64,000 bases of DNA from Saccharum officinarum (lineage: Eukaryota > Streptophyta > Magnoliopsida > Poales > Poaceae): the NCBI GenBank assembly GCA_020631735.1, contig CM036168.1:101390036-101454035 (forward strand). The letters run 5' to 3'. Positions 33,587-45,500 of this stretch are shown here, piece after piece. Made by a program: the position numbers and the translations under genes. Each line of letters starts with the position of its first letter. Position 1 is the stretch's first letter. The notes beneath the pieces are model-generated. The model was not told the origin of the DNA. It saw only the letters and a list, made by a program, of their open reading frames with translations, and did not search any database.

Positions 33587-34589
33587 AGTTGACAACAGGC
33601 ACACGCGACAAAACAGAAATTTTTAAACTTTGTGTCAATTTGGATAAGACTTTCAACCTGCTAAATGCACTCTCAATTCCACGAATATTGTATTTACATA
33701 TAAGGCGCTATTCGGAATGACTAAAATAAATTGTTAGCTCCAAAAAGAAAAGCTCTAGCTAATCTGAACAGTCCAGTTTATAGTCCAACATATAACCTAT
33801 TTTAAACTATTTAACTACTCAACTTTAAAAAAAAACTACTAGCTGGTTCAATTCCCTCCGGTTATTGCAGCTTATGGGGAAAAAAAATAGTTGAGCAAAG
33901 AGAGCCAGTTTAGTCAGCGTAGCAAAAGAAACATGTGAAAAGCATTGTCAAAAGCTTTTATATAACTAATTAGTTAATGCAATTTCTACATGTCAGCACT
34001 CATCACCATAAGAAACCCACCAGGATGCACTTCAACTGTGAACTCGTCATCAGCATTGCCTACATTGCGCAACCAATCATCAGAAAACCCCAAATCAGCC
34101 GCCTAAAATCAAACAAACCAAGAAACCCTAATTGGCCACTGCAACACATTCTCAAACAAATGGACATATACACCCAGATTGGTTCATCCCATGGCAATCT
34201 AAATCAAAGATTACGACTTCCATACACTTACCGTGTTCTGGAGGCGGCTCCCCTTTCTGGCGCAACCTAGCCACCATCGTCGAAGCGCGATCGGAACTGG
34301 ACCCCGAGGTCTAGCGCTGCCCCACACCTGTATTCTCCGCCACCGGCTTCCGCGTCGCCGTCGATCCTCGGAGGCCACAGGCTCCTTCCACCGCTCGCCT
34401 CCTTCTCTCCCAGATAGCACGCTCAAGATATTGGGCATGGAGGGGAATGAGAGGGAGAGACACAGCAGGGGGGTGAAGTGTGAAAAATACCCCCACTCAT
34501 TGCAAGCAAGGTGCGTGGGCAGCCACCGTGGAGAGCCACTGATCCAAACATGCTTCCCAACCAATATGGACCCACGGTGGACTAAATAG
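33587..34589. other. Intergenic DNA right of element 1
   Basis: AT-rich to about 34200, then a GC-rich CT-repeat block to about 34480. No domain or terminal repeat was recognised. Short open frames on both strands (up to 118 codons) have no motif. Confidence 0.35.
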
Positions 34590-35985
34590 AAAGATTAGGG
34601 ACCTAAAACTGCACTTTGGAAGGTAATGGACCTAGATGACACAGAGGCAAAAGTTAATGGACCTAGATGATACAAAAGAAAAAGGTATTGGACATGTGGT
34701 GCATTTTGCTCAAATATAAATATATAATATAATGCTAGAAAATCATCGGATTACTAATTCTCATGAAATCATAAATAATTTGACAAATATAGATAAAAAC
34801 ATCATCAATCATCAAAGATTTGCATTTAGGATTGCAAATTGATGACCTTATCACCGTAAGGATATCCATTTCTCCTCCTTACTTTTACCAATAAAATTTT
34901 CTTAATTAAAGAAGCATGATTGACACTCATAGTGATTAGGATCATTGGATTCTTCACTCTATCCTCTGTTTTCTTGACACGTCCTCTTCCGCCTCCTTCT
35001 ATGTGCAAACCCTAATCCTAGTTGTCATCACATGTTCAGACATCCTCATAAGTATAAATCGTAGCTCATCGCCACCTGGAGCCATTAGGGCTAAGCTTTA
35101 TGGTTTAGGGTTAATGGGATGCTCCTTTTCCCAATGGCTTTAAGGGGTTATGAGAGCGAAAGGCTGGTAGGCAAGATGACTGAGCAAGCGTAGGCGAGTG
35201 TACGTGTGCACACATGTGGCTACGGTGTCAGTGGGTGGGTTGGGGGAAAGGGTTGAGGTAGGTAGAGCGAGCAGAGGATATATAATCAGTATATGAGAGG
35301 ATGAAAAACATGTTATGTTGTCTGATCGCACAAGAAGAGGATGATGTTTGTGGTGGCTGAAAGTGGGCCTAGTTGAATGCACGAAATGAGTTCTTCTACA
35401 ATATAGGCGAGGGGCTCAACCCAAAATCCTAAATGCTCTCTGGCTTACTAGGCTAGTAGGCTGATCAATAAGATAACCATAATTGGACAGAATGAAACTG
35501 CTTTAAACAATGACATTTGTCGATCAGATCTAACTGTTTAGACTACTGGAATCCTCCTGTTTCCCTAGGGACAAAAACACTAGGGAAAGGCATAGATACC
35601 CTAGGGAAGTTTTCCTAGGGTGATTCGTTGGGATTGCTCCATATCGGTGGTTAATCTGAAACAAATGAGTTCTCATGGTAGCGGGGAACAGTACCACTAG
35701 ATCGCATCATCAAGGCTGAATTTCACTTGCTTTTTGCAGCTACTTCAAGTGCAATTTGACAAATGCCATACAAAATCTTTTCTGCATCTCTAGGGAGACG
35801 TAGTTGCATAAATGTGAAGTCCAAAATAAGCGTGCCGTTACGGCAATGCACTTTCTTTATTTGTCATGGATGGAAATTTATTTGTGAGTAAAATACATCA
35901 GAGGTTCATTAACTTTTGAGAGGATGGCATCTAGGTCCGTTAACTCTCAAACTGTATTTTTGGGTTTATAAACTTTTTAAGCGGT
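34590..35985. mobile_element. Mutator-like inverted-repeat element, eroded
   Basis: The left arm (about 34590-34715) carries GGACCTAGATGACA, CAAAAGTTAATGGACC and TGCATTTTGCTC. The right arm (about 35885-35985) carries their inverses in the right order: GAGTAAAATACATCA, GGTTCATTAACTTTTG and GCATCTAGGTCC. Long, diverged terminal inverted repeats with this text resemble Mutator-like elements of grasses. The ends are not exact and no 9-bp duplication was found. The interior has no recognisable gene. Confidence 0.5.
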
Positions 35986-36256
35986 TCAACATAGGTCAAT
36001 GCTCCTTCGTTTATGTTTATATTTTGTGAAAATCTCCCTATTTCTTTTTCTTTCGCAAGCTTATCCCCTTCGCCTTCTGAGCGCACGAACGAAGGCGTGG
36101 CATGCAGGCCAGTGACGAGTGAGCTGGATGCCCGGATCAAGCCATGCACCAAGGCAGCTTGGAGGATGCGCTCCGCACGACACGACGCCCTTCACCGGCC
36201 TCGGCGCGGATCTTCGCCGAGATGGCGTTCCGGCCAGCAACCTGTGCGGTGGCAGG

Positions 36257-36460
36257 TCAGAGTCCGACGCTGACGGCCATCTCCTTAAGCCCCTGCAACC
36301 GCTCTAGCACATCGACGATGGCCACCATGTCTTTGAGCCCCTGCAGCCGCTCTAGCACATCGACGATGGCCACCATGCATGGCCTGTCCCGCGGCTGTTG
36401 CACCGTGCACTGCACCACCACCTTCATCACGGTGCACGCGCCTTTCACCGACACCGAGTA
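36257..36460 (-). pseudogene. Protein-kinase C-terminal fragment (receptor-like cytoplasmic type)
   Basis: The minus frame encodes GHYSVSVKGACTVMKVVVQC followed by PRDRP and a VVDALE-like helix (MVAIVDVLERLQGL). This matches the last subdomain of plant RLCK/PBL-type Ser/Thr kinases, where QC..PRDRP..M..VV..LE is characteristic. Only the final ~45 residues of a kinase are present, and catalytic motifs are absent. The last 16 residues are exactly duplicated because of a 48-bp tandem repeat. It sits head to head with a CAF1 fragment from an unrelated gene, so it is a captured or rearranged piece. Confidence 0.6.
36290..36385. repeat. 48-bp tandem duplication inside the kinase fragment
   Basis: The unit beginning CCCCTGCA(A/G)CCGCTCTAGC occurs at 36290 and 36338 with very few differences. 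It keeps the frame, so the kinase fragment gains 16 residues. Confidence 0.88.
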
Positions 36461-36495
36461 ATGGCCCGGCATCGATCGCCTCCACAACCGCAATG

Positions 36496-36822
36496 CTAGC
36501 CTGCGAGCGCGCCTGGGAGGTGGACTTCGATATCCGCCGCGACCGCCACGCCGCCCAGTCCGTGGCGTTCCTCCGGTCGCAGGGCTTCGACATCAACGCA
36601 GCGCGCGCGGCGTCGACTCGGCGGCGTTCGGGGCGAAGCTCGCCAAGATCCTATCGGCGCTGCCGCACGGGGGCGGGGACGTCGAGCTGACGTGATTGGC
36701 GAGCGGCACTGCGCGGGGCCAGGGACCTCGAGCTGACGCGCCTACAACTATGACCTGGCCTGATGCTCAGCGACGGGCCGCCGCTGCCCAAGACGAGGCA
36801 GGGGTTGTCGCGCGGGTGAGGC
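36496..36822 (+). pseudogene. CAF1 (CCR4-associated deadenylase) gene fragment
   Basis: The plus strand encodes WEVDFDIRRDRHAAQSVAFL and LRSQGFDINAAR. With frame changes this continues as GVDSAAFGAKL, a YDLA-like piece and MLSDGPPLPKTRQG. In this order they match the central part of plant CAF1/POP2 poly(A)-shortening nucleases (F..FD.RRD.HA..S..LL...G.DF, then HGAYD and LP). The DEDD catalytic start and the protein C-terminus are missing, and frameshifts are present, so it is not functional. Confidence 0.6.
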
Positions 36823-37499
36823 CGTGAGGGACTGAGGGCCCTCCTCGGCGGTCGGGTGTTCTGCATGGCGGAGAACACTGAGGGTGCAGTAATTTTTGTT
36901 TTTATATTTTTTTTGTGTAGCAAGCAGAAAGGAAAAACACTGGGCATGTACAGAGCCATGTAGCAAGTCCCGAATCAATCTGAGAAATTCCATTGCTTAT
37001 AGACAAATAAATAAATAAATCCCAACATTGGCCATTATCAAGTTGTAATAATGAATTATGCAAAACGAGAGCACATCTCATCTCATCTCAAAGTCTTCTT
37101 ATGTACTAGTTTTGTAATCAAACAAACTCTGCCGCTGCTGCTGACGCCGGTTTCCAGCTTGCCTCGTCCGCGTTGGCCGGCTCCAGGATGGCCGCCGCCG
37201 CCTCCGTCTTAGACGCTCATGAAGGTGCCCACCGCCCCGTACTTGCGCCGGAAAAATCTGAGTGGCACGCGTCGAACATGCGCCAGGATGCCTTCTTGTC
37301 CAGGTCCGACACCGACTACTGCATGCGCCTGTTAGCCGTGGTTCTCCACCACGCAGCGCTCCAGCCTGCCCACCGCGCCTCCGCGCCGTCGAACTCTCCT
37401 TCTCCTCTCAGGACCGCGTCGGCGGCAGAGCACACGCCCACGTCCGCGAACATCTGCACGTAGCTCGTGTCGCCCGGCGTGCGCCGCCGCCGCTGCTTG
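36823..37499. other. Spacer in the gene-fragment cluster
   Basis: AT-rich to about 37130, then GC-rich. The GC-rich part (37140-37499) continues into the P450-like fragment on the minus strand but holds no motif I can name. Confidence 0.3.
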
Positions 37500-37870
37500 T
37501 GTCGCCCGGCCTGCCGACGTGCGTGCCGTCGGGCAGCATGTCGTCTGCGGCGCACCACTGCGAGTCAAGCGGCGACAGCGGTACAGCCGAGCGGCTCGCC
37601 GGGGCGCGTGCCCGTGGACTCCCGCGCCGTTCAGACCTCGGCGGCGACGCGCGCTGCCACAGCCGGCCGCGATGACAGGAGTCAACGCCGACGAAGTGCT
37701 GCCGTCTATAAGCTCCGCGCAGAGCGTGACCAGCTCATCGTTAGTGGGCGCACCGACGTTGGGGTCGAGCGCCTAGCTCTGCATGTCGCAGAGGATGGAA
37801 CGACGCCTGTTGATGAGCGGGAGCAGAGCGTGCACGTTCTGCTGGAGCACCCAAATGGACACGCCGTGCG
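37500..37870 (-). pseudogene. Cytochrome P450 gene fragments (frameshifted)
   Basis: Minus-strand frames encode LPLINRRR and, after a stop, NDELVTLCAELIDGSTSSALT (about 37700-37750). The latter resembles the I-helix oxygen-binding region (AG.DT..AL) of plant P450s. In another frame comes DSQWCAADDMLPDGTHVG (about 37511-37566), resembling the segment after the K-helix of CYP86-clan enzymes (..ADD.LPDGT.V). No heme-binding Cys motif was seen. Several frames and stops show decay. The subfamily is uncertain and the call rests on short motifs. Confidence 0.45.
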
Positions 37871-38042
37871 CTCAGAAGACGAAGAGGGGTAAGCTTGTCA
37901 AAGAAAAAGAAATAGATGAAGGTTTTTGCAAAATACAAACACCCCATTTTTAATAGATAATTAACCTAAGATAAGTGAGTAATCAGTTTCTCTTAATTAC
38001 AACAGGATAGATAATTGATTCACATTGAAATAAAAATAGAAA

Positions 38043-39022
38043 AAAGTTTACATAATTCCCTCAACTATTCAGAGTGGACTAATTCACCCCCAAATTCTAC
38101 CATCTGAACTTTCCAAAACCGGTCAAATAACCCCCAGACAGTTTTGGACGGTGGTTTAGCTACAATAACAGTGGTTTTGTCTTTTTCTTTTTTATTTATT
38201 TCCACTGAATCTTTAAAAAATCATAGTACAGAAAAATCATAAAATAGAAAATCTAATTTTGTTGGACTCCACATGAGTAGGTCTATACAGTGAATATATA
38301 ATATAGTATTCTTTAGTACAAAGTTTTTGCTGTACCTTTAGATCTATATTTTTCTGTAATTAATTAGAATAATTCATAGCTGCAGCTTCTATAGTCCAAT
38401 TATGGTGAAATTTTTATGGTGGACTAATTATTGTATGCTTGAACTGTAGTAAAATTTTCATACTCATTGGATCATGTATAACTTAGTTATAGATAGTTAT
38501 AGATAAAGCATAGATTTAACAAGCATAAACATAAATAAATCTATAACTAAGTTATACATGATCCAATGAGTATGAATTTTTTTACTACAGTTCAAGTATA
38601 CAATAATTAGCTCACCATAAAAACTTCACCACAATTGGACCATAAAAGCTGCAGCTATGAATTATTCTAATTAATTACAGAAAATCATAGATTTAATCAT
38701 AGATTTAAAGCTACAGCAAAAATTTTGTACTAAAGCATACCATATTATATATTCACTGTGTAGTTCTACTCACGTGGAGTCCAACAAAATTGGATTTTTG
38801 ATTTTATGATTTTTTGTGATTTACTATGATTTTTCAAAGATTCAGCGAAAATAAAAAAAAAGATAAAGATAAAACCATTATCACTGTAGCCAAACCACCG
38901 TCTAAAACCGTCTGAGTGGTTATTTGACCGGTTTTAGAAAGTTTAGGGAGTAGAAACTCCGGTTTTATAGTTTCGGGGGTGAAGTAGTCCACCCTAAATA
39001 GTTAAGGGGTTATGTAAACTTT
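38043..39022. mobile_element. Fold-back element, ~980 bp, arms of ~450 bp
   Basis: The outer ends are inverse (AAAGTTTACATAA and TTATGTAAACTTT). The two halves remain inverse almost to the centre near 38515, for example GTTGGACTCCACATGAGTAG against CTACTCACGTGGAGTCCAAC and ATGATCCAATGAGTATG on both sides. The transcript would fold into a long imperfect hairpin. The outer text (CCTCAACTATTCAGAGTGGAC) resembles a common grass MITE/Mutator-type family. No target duplication is obvious. Confidence 0.85.
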
Positions 39023-39268
39023 ACACAAATCATGTATTAATCTTTGAAAATTCTTCTTTACATGACTAAAGCCAAATTAGCTTCACAGCACACACGCACA
39101 CCACACACCATTCTTTACATTTCTAACACTAGTACACACCACTGTTGCAACTATTTCGCCAACACTTGTACTAGTTTATTCACAAGTGAGCTGCCGTGCC
39201 CTTCTAGAAAGAATTCAGCCAATCATATTGTAGTAGCTTGCCACATCACTGTACAACCCTTGGGCAAG

Positions 39269-39570
39269 CTAGGAAGTGAGGTGAATATCTCGTTGAGGCT
39301 GGAGAAGAGTACTAGTACAAGAACTAGGAGTGAAAGTGAAAGGAGCAGCCCCCATCGTAGTAGCAAACCAGTTCTTGAGTCTCCACTCTAAGTTGCAGCC
39401 AATAAAAACACCTAGCTCAGTTCTTGTCAGAGAAAACCACCAGCCATTCACATTAGCAAAATGGTGACTTGAGCACCCATGGAGAGCGATATGGATTGAG
39501 GGAAAGAGGCTGATCAGTAAGAGAGTCAAGAGAAATAGCCAGATGAAGGTCAACCAAACAAAGAAGAAGA
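39269..39570 (-). CDS. Short hypothetical ORF with signal-peptide-like start
   Basis: A minus frame of roughly 95-100 codons. The N-terminus is strongly hydrophobic (FIWLFLLTLLLISLFPSI) and would act as a signal peptide or anchor. The rest (GCSSHHFANVNGWWF, NLEWRLKNWFATTMG) matches nothing I know. The first in-frame ATG is not clear. It may be a small secreted-peptide gene, part of a split gene, or chance. Confidence 0.2.
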
Positions 39571-40169
39571 AGAAGCAGTGTTATGTGTGATCTAGTTTTG
39601 AAGGATTTATTGAGACGAATTTAATGGTGCAATCGAAATTTAATTTGGATTTTTGGTTTGTGAGTTATAACATTTTTTCCTTTGTTTAGCTAGTGGGGCC
39701 CGCCACTGTCCACCGTAGAGTAAACACTGTACTACTCTAAATATAGAGTGAGAGAAAGGATAGAGTATCGTTTTAGAGTACCCAGTGCAGCAGTTTTTAC
39801 TATATATTCATACTCTAAAACTTTAGAGTATCATTTAGAGTATGCCACTCCGGTCAGTCTTAGTCAAGATCTGTAAAGGGGTGCTCGTGAGGAAGCACAG
39901 ACAAAGGGAGAGAACAGGATGCGTGTGTGTTGCCCTTGTCTGTTGACCTGCCGCAGCTAGTGCTTTTGGTTGGGGCCTGAGACATTAGTACTAGTACTAC
40001 TATGCAGTACACGTTCAGCTCACGTGAGGATGAAAAGAGCTTAACAATACTACATTAATTAAATGATTTCCTAAGTACAGTTATGCAATATTCTTTATAA
40101 ATCACAGCATAATTGATAAATTACCAGGAAGCTAATTCTTGACTGTAGGATGAACACATGGCTGCGCAT
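39571..40169. other. Intergenic DNA left of element 5
   Basis: Contains repeated ACTCTAAA / TTTAGAGTA motifs in both orientations at about 39730-39840, perhaps a small MITE. No gene was recognised. The start of the element 5 LTR may lie in this stretch. Confidence 0.3.
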
Positions 40170-41466
40170 GTGCTAAGTATATATACTCCTTTTCCATCTT
40201 AATAAATATCAGTATATATTTATACTAATTACAGGAAGCGAGCAAAGTCAGACGCAAGATCTTCCAGCGAACCAAACTGAGCCCGAGTTGAATCCTAACA
40301 ACTCAGGCAAGAATCCTTGATCATTCTCTCAAGTTTTTATACAAAGTTTGAGAAAATAAAAGTAACCTGTATTAAATATTATTTTCTGAAATTGATTATG
40401 GATAGATGGATGATACGTGAATTTGATGACATGGGGTTAGCTGATGGAGCAGCTAATTCCCTACTGTATATTTGGATGGAAAAGTTTGGTAGGACTAATA
40501 ACCAACTCTTACTTGTGTTATTGGGCCGTATAAATTCGTGTCAACCATGAATTCGTTTGGGACAGACTGATTCTAGTACCCATGGAGTTGTTGTATAATC
40601 CCTACGGTAAGTGAGGAGAAGGTTGGGTAATGAAATCCCCAATTAGATGTCGATCAAGTACACCCAGGCGCATATATTAGCACACGTGGATAGATGTGGA
40701 TGTATAATTATACAAAGTGGGGAAAGTTTGGTATCTTGACCATGAGTCGCACCAAAGGAAGTGCGATGGAAAATTAGTCAAGGTAATTATAGCTAAAGTG
40801 ATACAAACCTACGCATGGTTAAATCATGAATTCATGTCATGTCTCTTAGATTAGAGGCTACAGGAGCCTATGGTGGCTCTTTCTCAAGATACAAATGATA
40901 GTAGTGTTTTTAAATTAAACTTGACTTTTTATACAAATGCTGTTTTGAATAGCAAGATGATATATTATTGATCATTTGAGATGACCAGATTGCATTGCTT
41001 TGATATATATATGCTTGCTGAGTACATTGCACTCACTCTGGTTAACTCTCCCTCTTCAAAGGATCCCCAAGAATGTGCACAAGCATCTCTAGATGATGGA
41101 TATGCCTATGCAGATTGGGATGACTATGAGGAAGCTAGTCGAGTTGCTGCCACCTCCTATGGTGGATGGGATGAATAATTAATCCCCTTAGCCCAGTTAT
41201 GTATGTCAGGGGTGATATGTCTTAGTCGCTCACCTAGTAATGTAGTTTGGCCTCTATATGGCCGGCTTGTAATAATGCACAAACATATGACGCTTCTTTA
41301 AAGACATAAGTGCGTAGGATGGTATTGTAATAATTATTGGTACCCTCTAGCTATTCTCTGTTGCCAACTTTGTTATAGTTTATTATTCGACAAATATTAT
41401 ATTTGTTGGATGATAAATCATAGGCCAGGGTTATTATTTAAAGTGGTAATGACCCGGGTCGTCACA
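40170..41466 (+). repeat. Element 5: 5' LTR of a Ty3/gypsy element (start not placed)
   Basis: The right edge is clear: GACCCGGGTCGTCACA ends at 41466 and is followed by a primer-binding site. A TATA motif (GTATATATACTCC) lies at about 40173-40186. The transcribed part includes GCTGAGTACATTGCACTCAC and a short frame (40981-41178) ending in an Asp/Tyr-rich stretch (DDGYAYADWDDYEEAS). A short ORF of this kind is familiar from gypsy LTRs of grasses. The left LTR border was not found and the stated start is a minimum. The partner LTR must lie beyond the window. Confidence 0.6.
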
Positions 41467-41468
41467 GC

Positions 41469-41481
41469 TAGTATCAAAGCC
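41469..41481 (+). other. Element 5 primer-binding site
   Basis: TAGTATCAAAGCC differs at two positions from the initiator tRNA-Met primer site TGGTATCAGAGCC and begins two bases after the LTR. It shows that element 5 points to the right. Confidence 0.65.
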
Positions 41482-41751
41482 GTAGTTGCGAGGGCCATGC
41501 AAATAGCTAGAGACTATAGGTGACCTAAGGTGGAAAAAAAAGTCTGGTCTACTTGAGCGGATCCTATCTCTGTACAGTATGTCTGTTGCTTTCTGCATTT
41601 ATACTAAACTCTTCTTTATATTTTGTTTTTTCCTCTAGGCGACCACCTTGCTAATAACATAGCTAACTACCATGTTAATTGCATAACCTTGGTACAGGAT
41701 GGCACGTTCTAGTGTTCCACCACAGAGAGTATGTGGACATTCAGTGATGCT

Positions 41752-42541
41752 TGTTGGCATTTCTTAACTCTATTACTAAAAATAGAATTACTCCTACTAA
41801 TAGCAACGGCGCCAGAAATGATATGGTAATTATTAACTTGTCACTATTACAGTAGCCACTTATCAATTAACCTTCATCTCTAATATTTAACTAGGTTGTC
41901 ATCCCTAGTGATGAACTTAGAAATGTTGTTTGTTCTATCTAGCATTACTGTAAAAATAACACTAGACAAGAATCTATTATTTCATGTGACTAAAAAGAAT
42001 ATAAAGACAAAAATAGGAAGAATAATTCTGCAAACAGACAGATAATTATACCATTGTAGTATTTTACCCAAGAGTATTCCAGGGTTATCGATTTATAATT
42101 TTACAACTGGAAAGGTATGACTATTCTATGCAATGCACTAGTATTGATAATTTATGAATATGCATGAGAGAATGAACCAATATTATATACTCTACTCAAA
42201 ATAGGGATAAGTCACAAGATAATAATAAAGATATAAATAATAAGTACTTGATCAATCATCATAATGAATAAATAGTAACTCAGAGCACTCTAGTTCAGCA
42301 ATAGATTAAAGTCCAATTAGAATATTAGAAAGATAATTCCTAGGTAGTCTTACTAACAAGTCACCACAGTTTTAATTAACTATATCTGGTGATCATCACC
42401 ATAACTATGCCACATAATGAACATCATCTAGGTATATTTGGAAACATAGTTCTCCTAACCTTCGCGACCGTGTTCTACCAACATCAATATATACGGGGGA
42501 TAGACTGTAAAGGACTCAACACCGATGTCATCTATGCGATC
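41752..42541 (-). repeat. Element 3 left LTR, outer part
   Basis: Begins TGTTGGCATTTCTTAACTC and matches 63048 onward, including the internal landmark CGGCGCCAGAAATGATAT. It is broken at 42541 by element 2. Confidence 0.88.
42537..42541. other. Target-site duplication of element 2 (left copy)
   Basis: CGATC immediately precedes the LTR at 42542. The identical pentamer follows the other LTR at 57052-57056. Confidence 0.92.
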
Positions 42542-45500
42542 TGTAACAGAACCGACCAATTATACGAAATTAAGTAAGAAAATCACCCGCCAAAGCAGAT
42601 AATTTAGCAAACTTAAGACCGTATAACCCGGTAGTCCGTGAAACCATGAAGGATTTTAAACCAACCAACATACAAACCAAGATTGTACAAGTTTAGCAGC
42701 CACAGTCACATATTACATAAAAGTTCGCAACGACAGTTGAATACATAGGAGTTTAGAACATAAAGTTATTACAAACCAAGTTCATAATGAAATAGAGGAA
42801 GCAAATAGTTTTAAAGCCACACACACTTTTAGTTTAGAAACAGTGCCAAGAGGTAGTCATATCCAACAAAAGCATTAGATAAGAAATACGGAGCGACCGT
42901 GCCCTTGGTCCTAGTTGTCGTCCATCGCCGGGTACAGGTAGTTAATGCAATATCCGTAATACATCTGACCATTTGCAACAACAATGGGAACAACGCCCTG
43001 AGTACGAGAAAGTACTCAGCTAGACTTACCCGTCTTAAACCAAAATAAAGAGACATCAAGGAGTATGCAAGACTTTCTTTTAGTGGACTAGCTGACTCAT
43101 TTGCGAAAAGCATAAACTATTTTGAATAAACCATTTTAAGTACTTTGCATCATCTTTATTATAACATATCAGACTGGATAAGCACCTATGCTGTAGTAAT
43201 CACTTGATTAACCAATAACATCCAGTTACCACTTGGATTTAGCATTTCCAACATCATCCATATAACCATCAGTGTTCCATCATCATTACTATGATGCCGT
43301 AACTCGAGTCAAGTGCTCACTATCCAGGAGCGATGGCGATTCAGATCGATTCCTAACCAGCTGGTGATTTATTCCTCACACAAACCACACTCACCCGCTA
43401 AAGTGAGCTAAAGATCACTAATGACACTATTCAGGTAAACGTTGCGGGACAAACTAGAGTTGCAGTACCTAGGGACCGTCCGATAGCGAGGACGCACCTT
43501 GGGCTCACTCTTCGAATCCCCGTCATACCCCCTGCAGCACCAATACACACACCCGTGTAGATCCCGGCCCGAATAATGCCACTAGCTTCACGGTCGAAAG
43601 GTACTTTATTCGGTTAGCTAAATGTGAGGCATGCGTTCAACATAACAAGAGGGACGAGCAACGATCAGTCCTTAACCGACACAGACAGAAAATTAATAGT
43701 ACCCCAGAACCCTATCTGGTTGCCTCTAACTTTTTCGTCCGTTCTCCAATTATCCATCAACACATGGTTATTTTCAGGATATCATCCATTCCATAGCTAA
43801 AGTATTACAGTAACCACCTATAATTGCAGGTGACCGGAAATCACCGATCATTACCGGTTAAGCAGGGCTAAGCAGTTATTCGATCCTAAACCTATCAGGG
43901 TAAGAATATCATTTGGTAGGCAAGGATAGTAATAAATGCATCAACGGTTTCACCCAACTCCTATAACTTAATGCAACAATATATAGGACTCATATATATA
44001 AAGAATTGCTTTTATAAAGTAGGAGACTTAGAATGCTCCGGGGCTTGCCTCGTTCGAAGGAACTGGGTTGGTGGTCCACACACTCAGGTAGATGCAAGTG
44101 TATAAGTAAATATACACCTCCTGTGCCTGGATTTCTTGTGGATCGGACCCGTTCTGCTCCTCTTGCACTGCTACTAGCGCTTTCTCCTGCAATCCTGCAT
44201 GATGCAAGTGTATAAGTAAATATGCAAACGGTGCGTCGGATGTGATTGCATGCGATGATCATGATGATATGATGTGCAGATGAACACATTGAGACTTTAT
44301 TGGATAGCATAAAGGTAAAACCTTTTCTACAAGGTAGTCAACGTCATCCAAGATCAGTCACTATGAATACATGTCATCTACTGCATTCTCTTCTACTACT
44401 AATTCTAGTTATTTTTACGCTAACTAACATATAGCCCTAACATAAGTGCTACTACACTTTATCAACACAACCACATTAACTTGTCAAGCAACACCCGTAA
44501 GTGATTTGGTGCTTCAAAGATACACCAAAGCTTCATTATTAAACTAATTATCCCTAAAGAATATTACTTTATATTCACTTTAAACTAGGGTTACAACAGC
44601 AACCTATATTTCTAGTGCATAGAAAAATCTATGAAAATTACAGTAGCATAGTCCTACTCTAATTAGACTACCATAAAATTTTCATGGCATTTGGATAAGT
44701 AAAACAGTCTACACAAAAATGACAAGCTATGGCATATAAATGAGCATGAAAATACTTTGTACTATGAAAAGTATCAAACAACAAATTTAGTATTTTTCCC
44801 ATGATCTACACAGCAAACAAACACTATACAAAATTTATCATGTGCATGTTTTATACAAATTTCTCGCTCTAGCAAAAATAACAAAAATCAGCCAATAAAG
44901 GCACTTGAACTACACATCAAATTTTTTCTATAGAACATGCATGACACATATTTTTCATACAAAGTGCATCACATAAGAAGAATAACAAACTTGGAATCAT
45001 ATTTTTCTGAGCTTCCTATGATTTATTATGCATTTTCTAAGAAAATAACAATTACAAGAATTAAATAAAACCCTATACAAAAGTATCACAAATTTGACAT
45101 GCAATATTTTTATACTGTATATCTACTCCTAAGAAGTCCACCAAAATTGGTTTCATCATTTTTGGAGTCATACTTTTCGAGTTATGAAATAAACAAGCAT
45201 TTAACTAATTTGTGAAAAACCATTTTTCAAATTTCTTTAAAACCCAGCCGCTGAAATCGCTACGTCTTCCCGAGCCGGTACCCAGGCGTGCAGCCCAGGG
45301 GCTGAGGGTGGGTCACCCGGCCCCACCCATCATCCCCACCGAGGGGGAGGAGAAACCGGCCGGCGAGATCTCGTCGTCGGCGAGCTCTCCTGGGGAACGA
45401 CCACCACCGACACGATCCCCTCTATAAGCCGCGTCCAGAGAACTCGGTGGCTCGACCGGAGGAGCTCCGGCACAAGGTGGTCGGTGGCAATGGTGGCACG

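Noticed and set aside
36823..37140. A Helitron 3' end (CTAGT near 37108) for the gene-fragment cluster
   Set aside because: No GC-rich hairpin lies just upstream and no matching 5' TC end was found, so a Helitron call is not supported.
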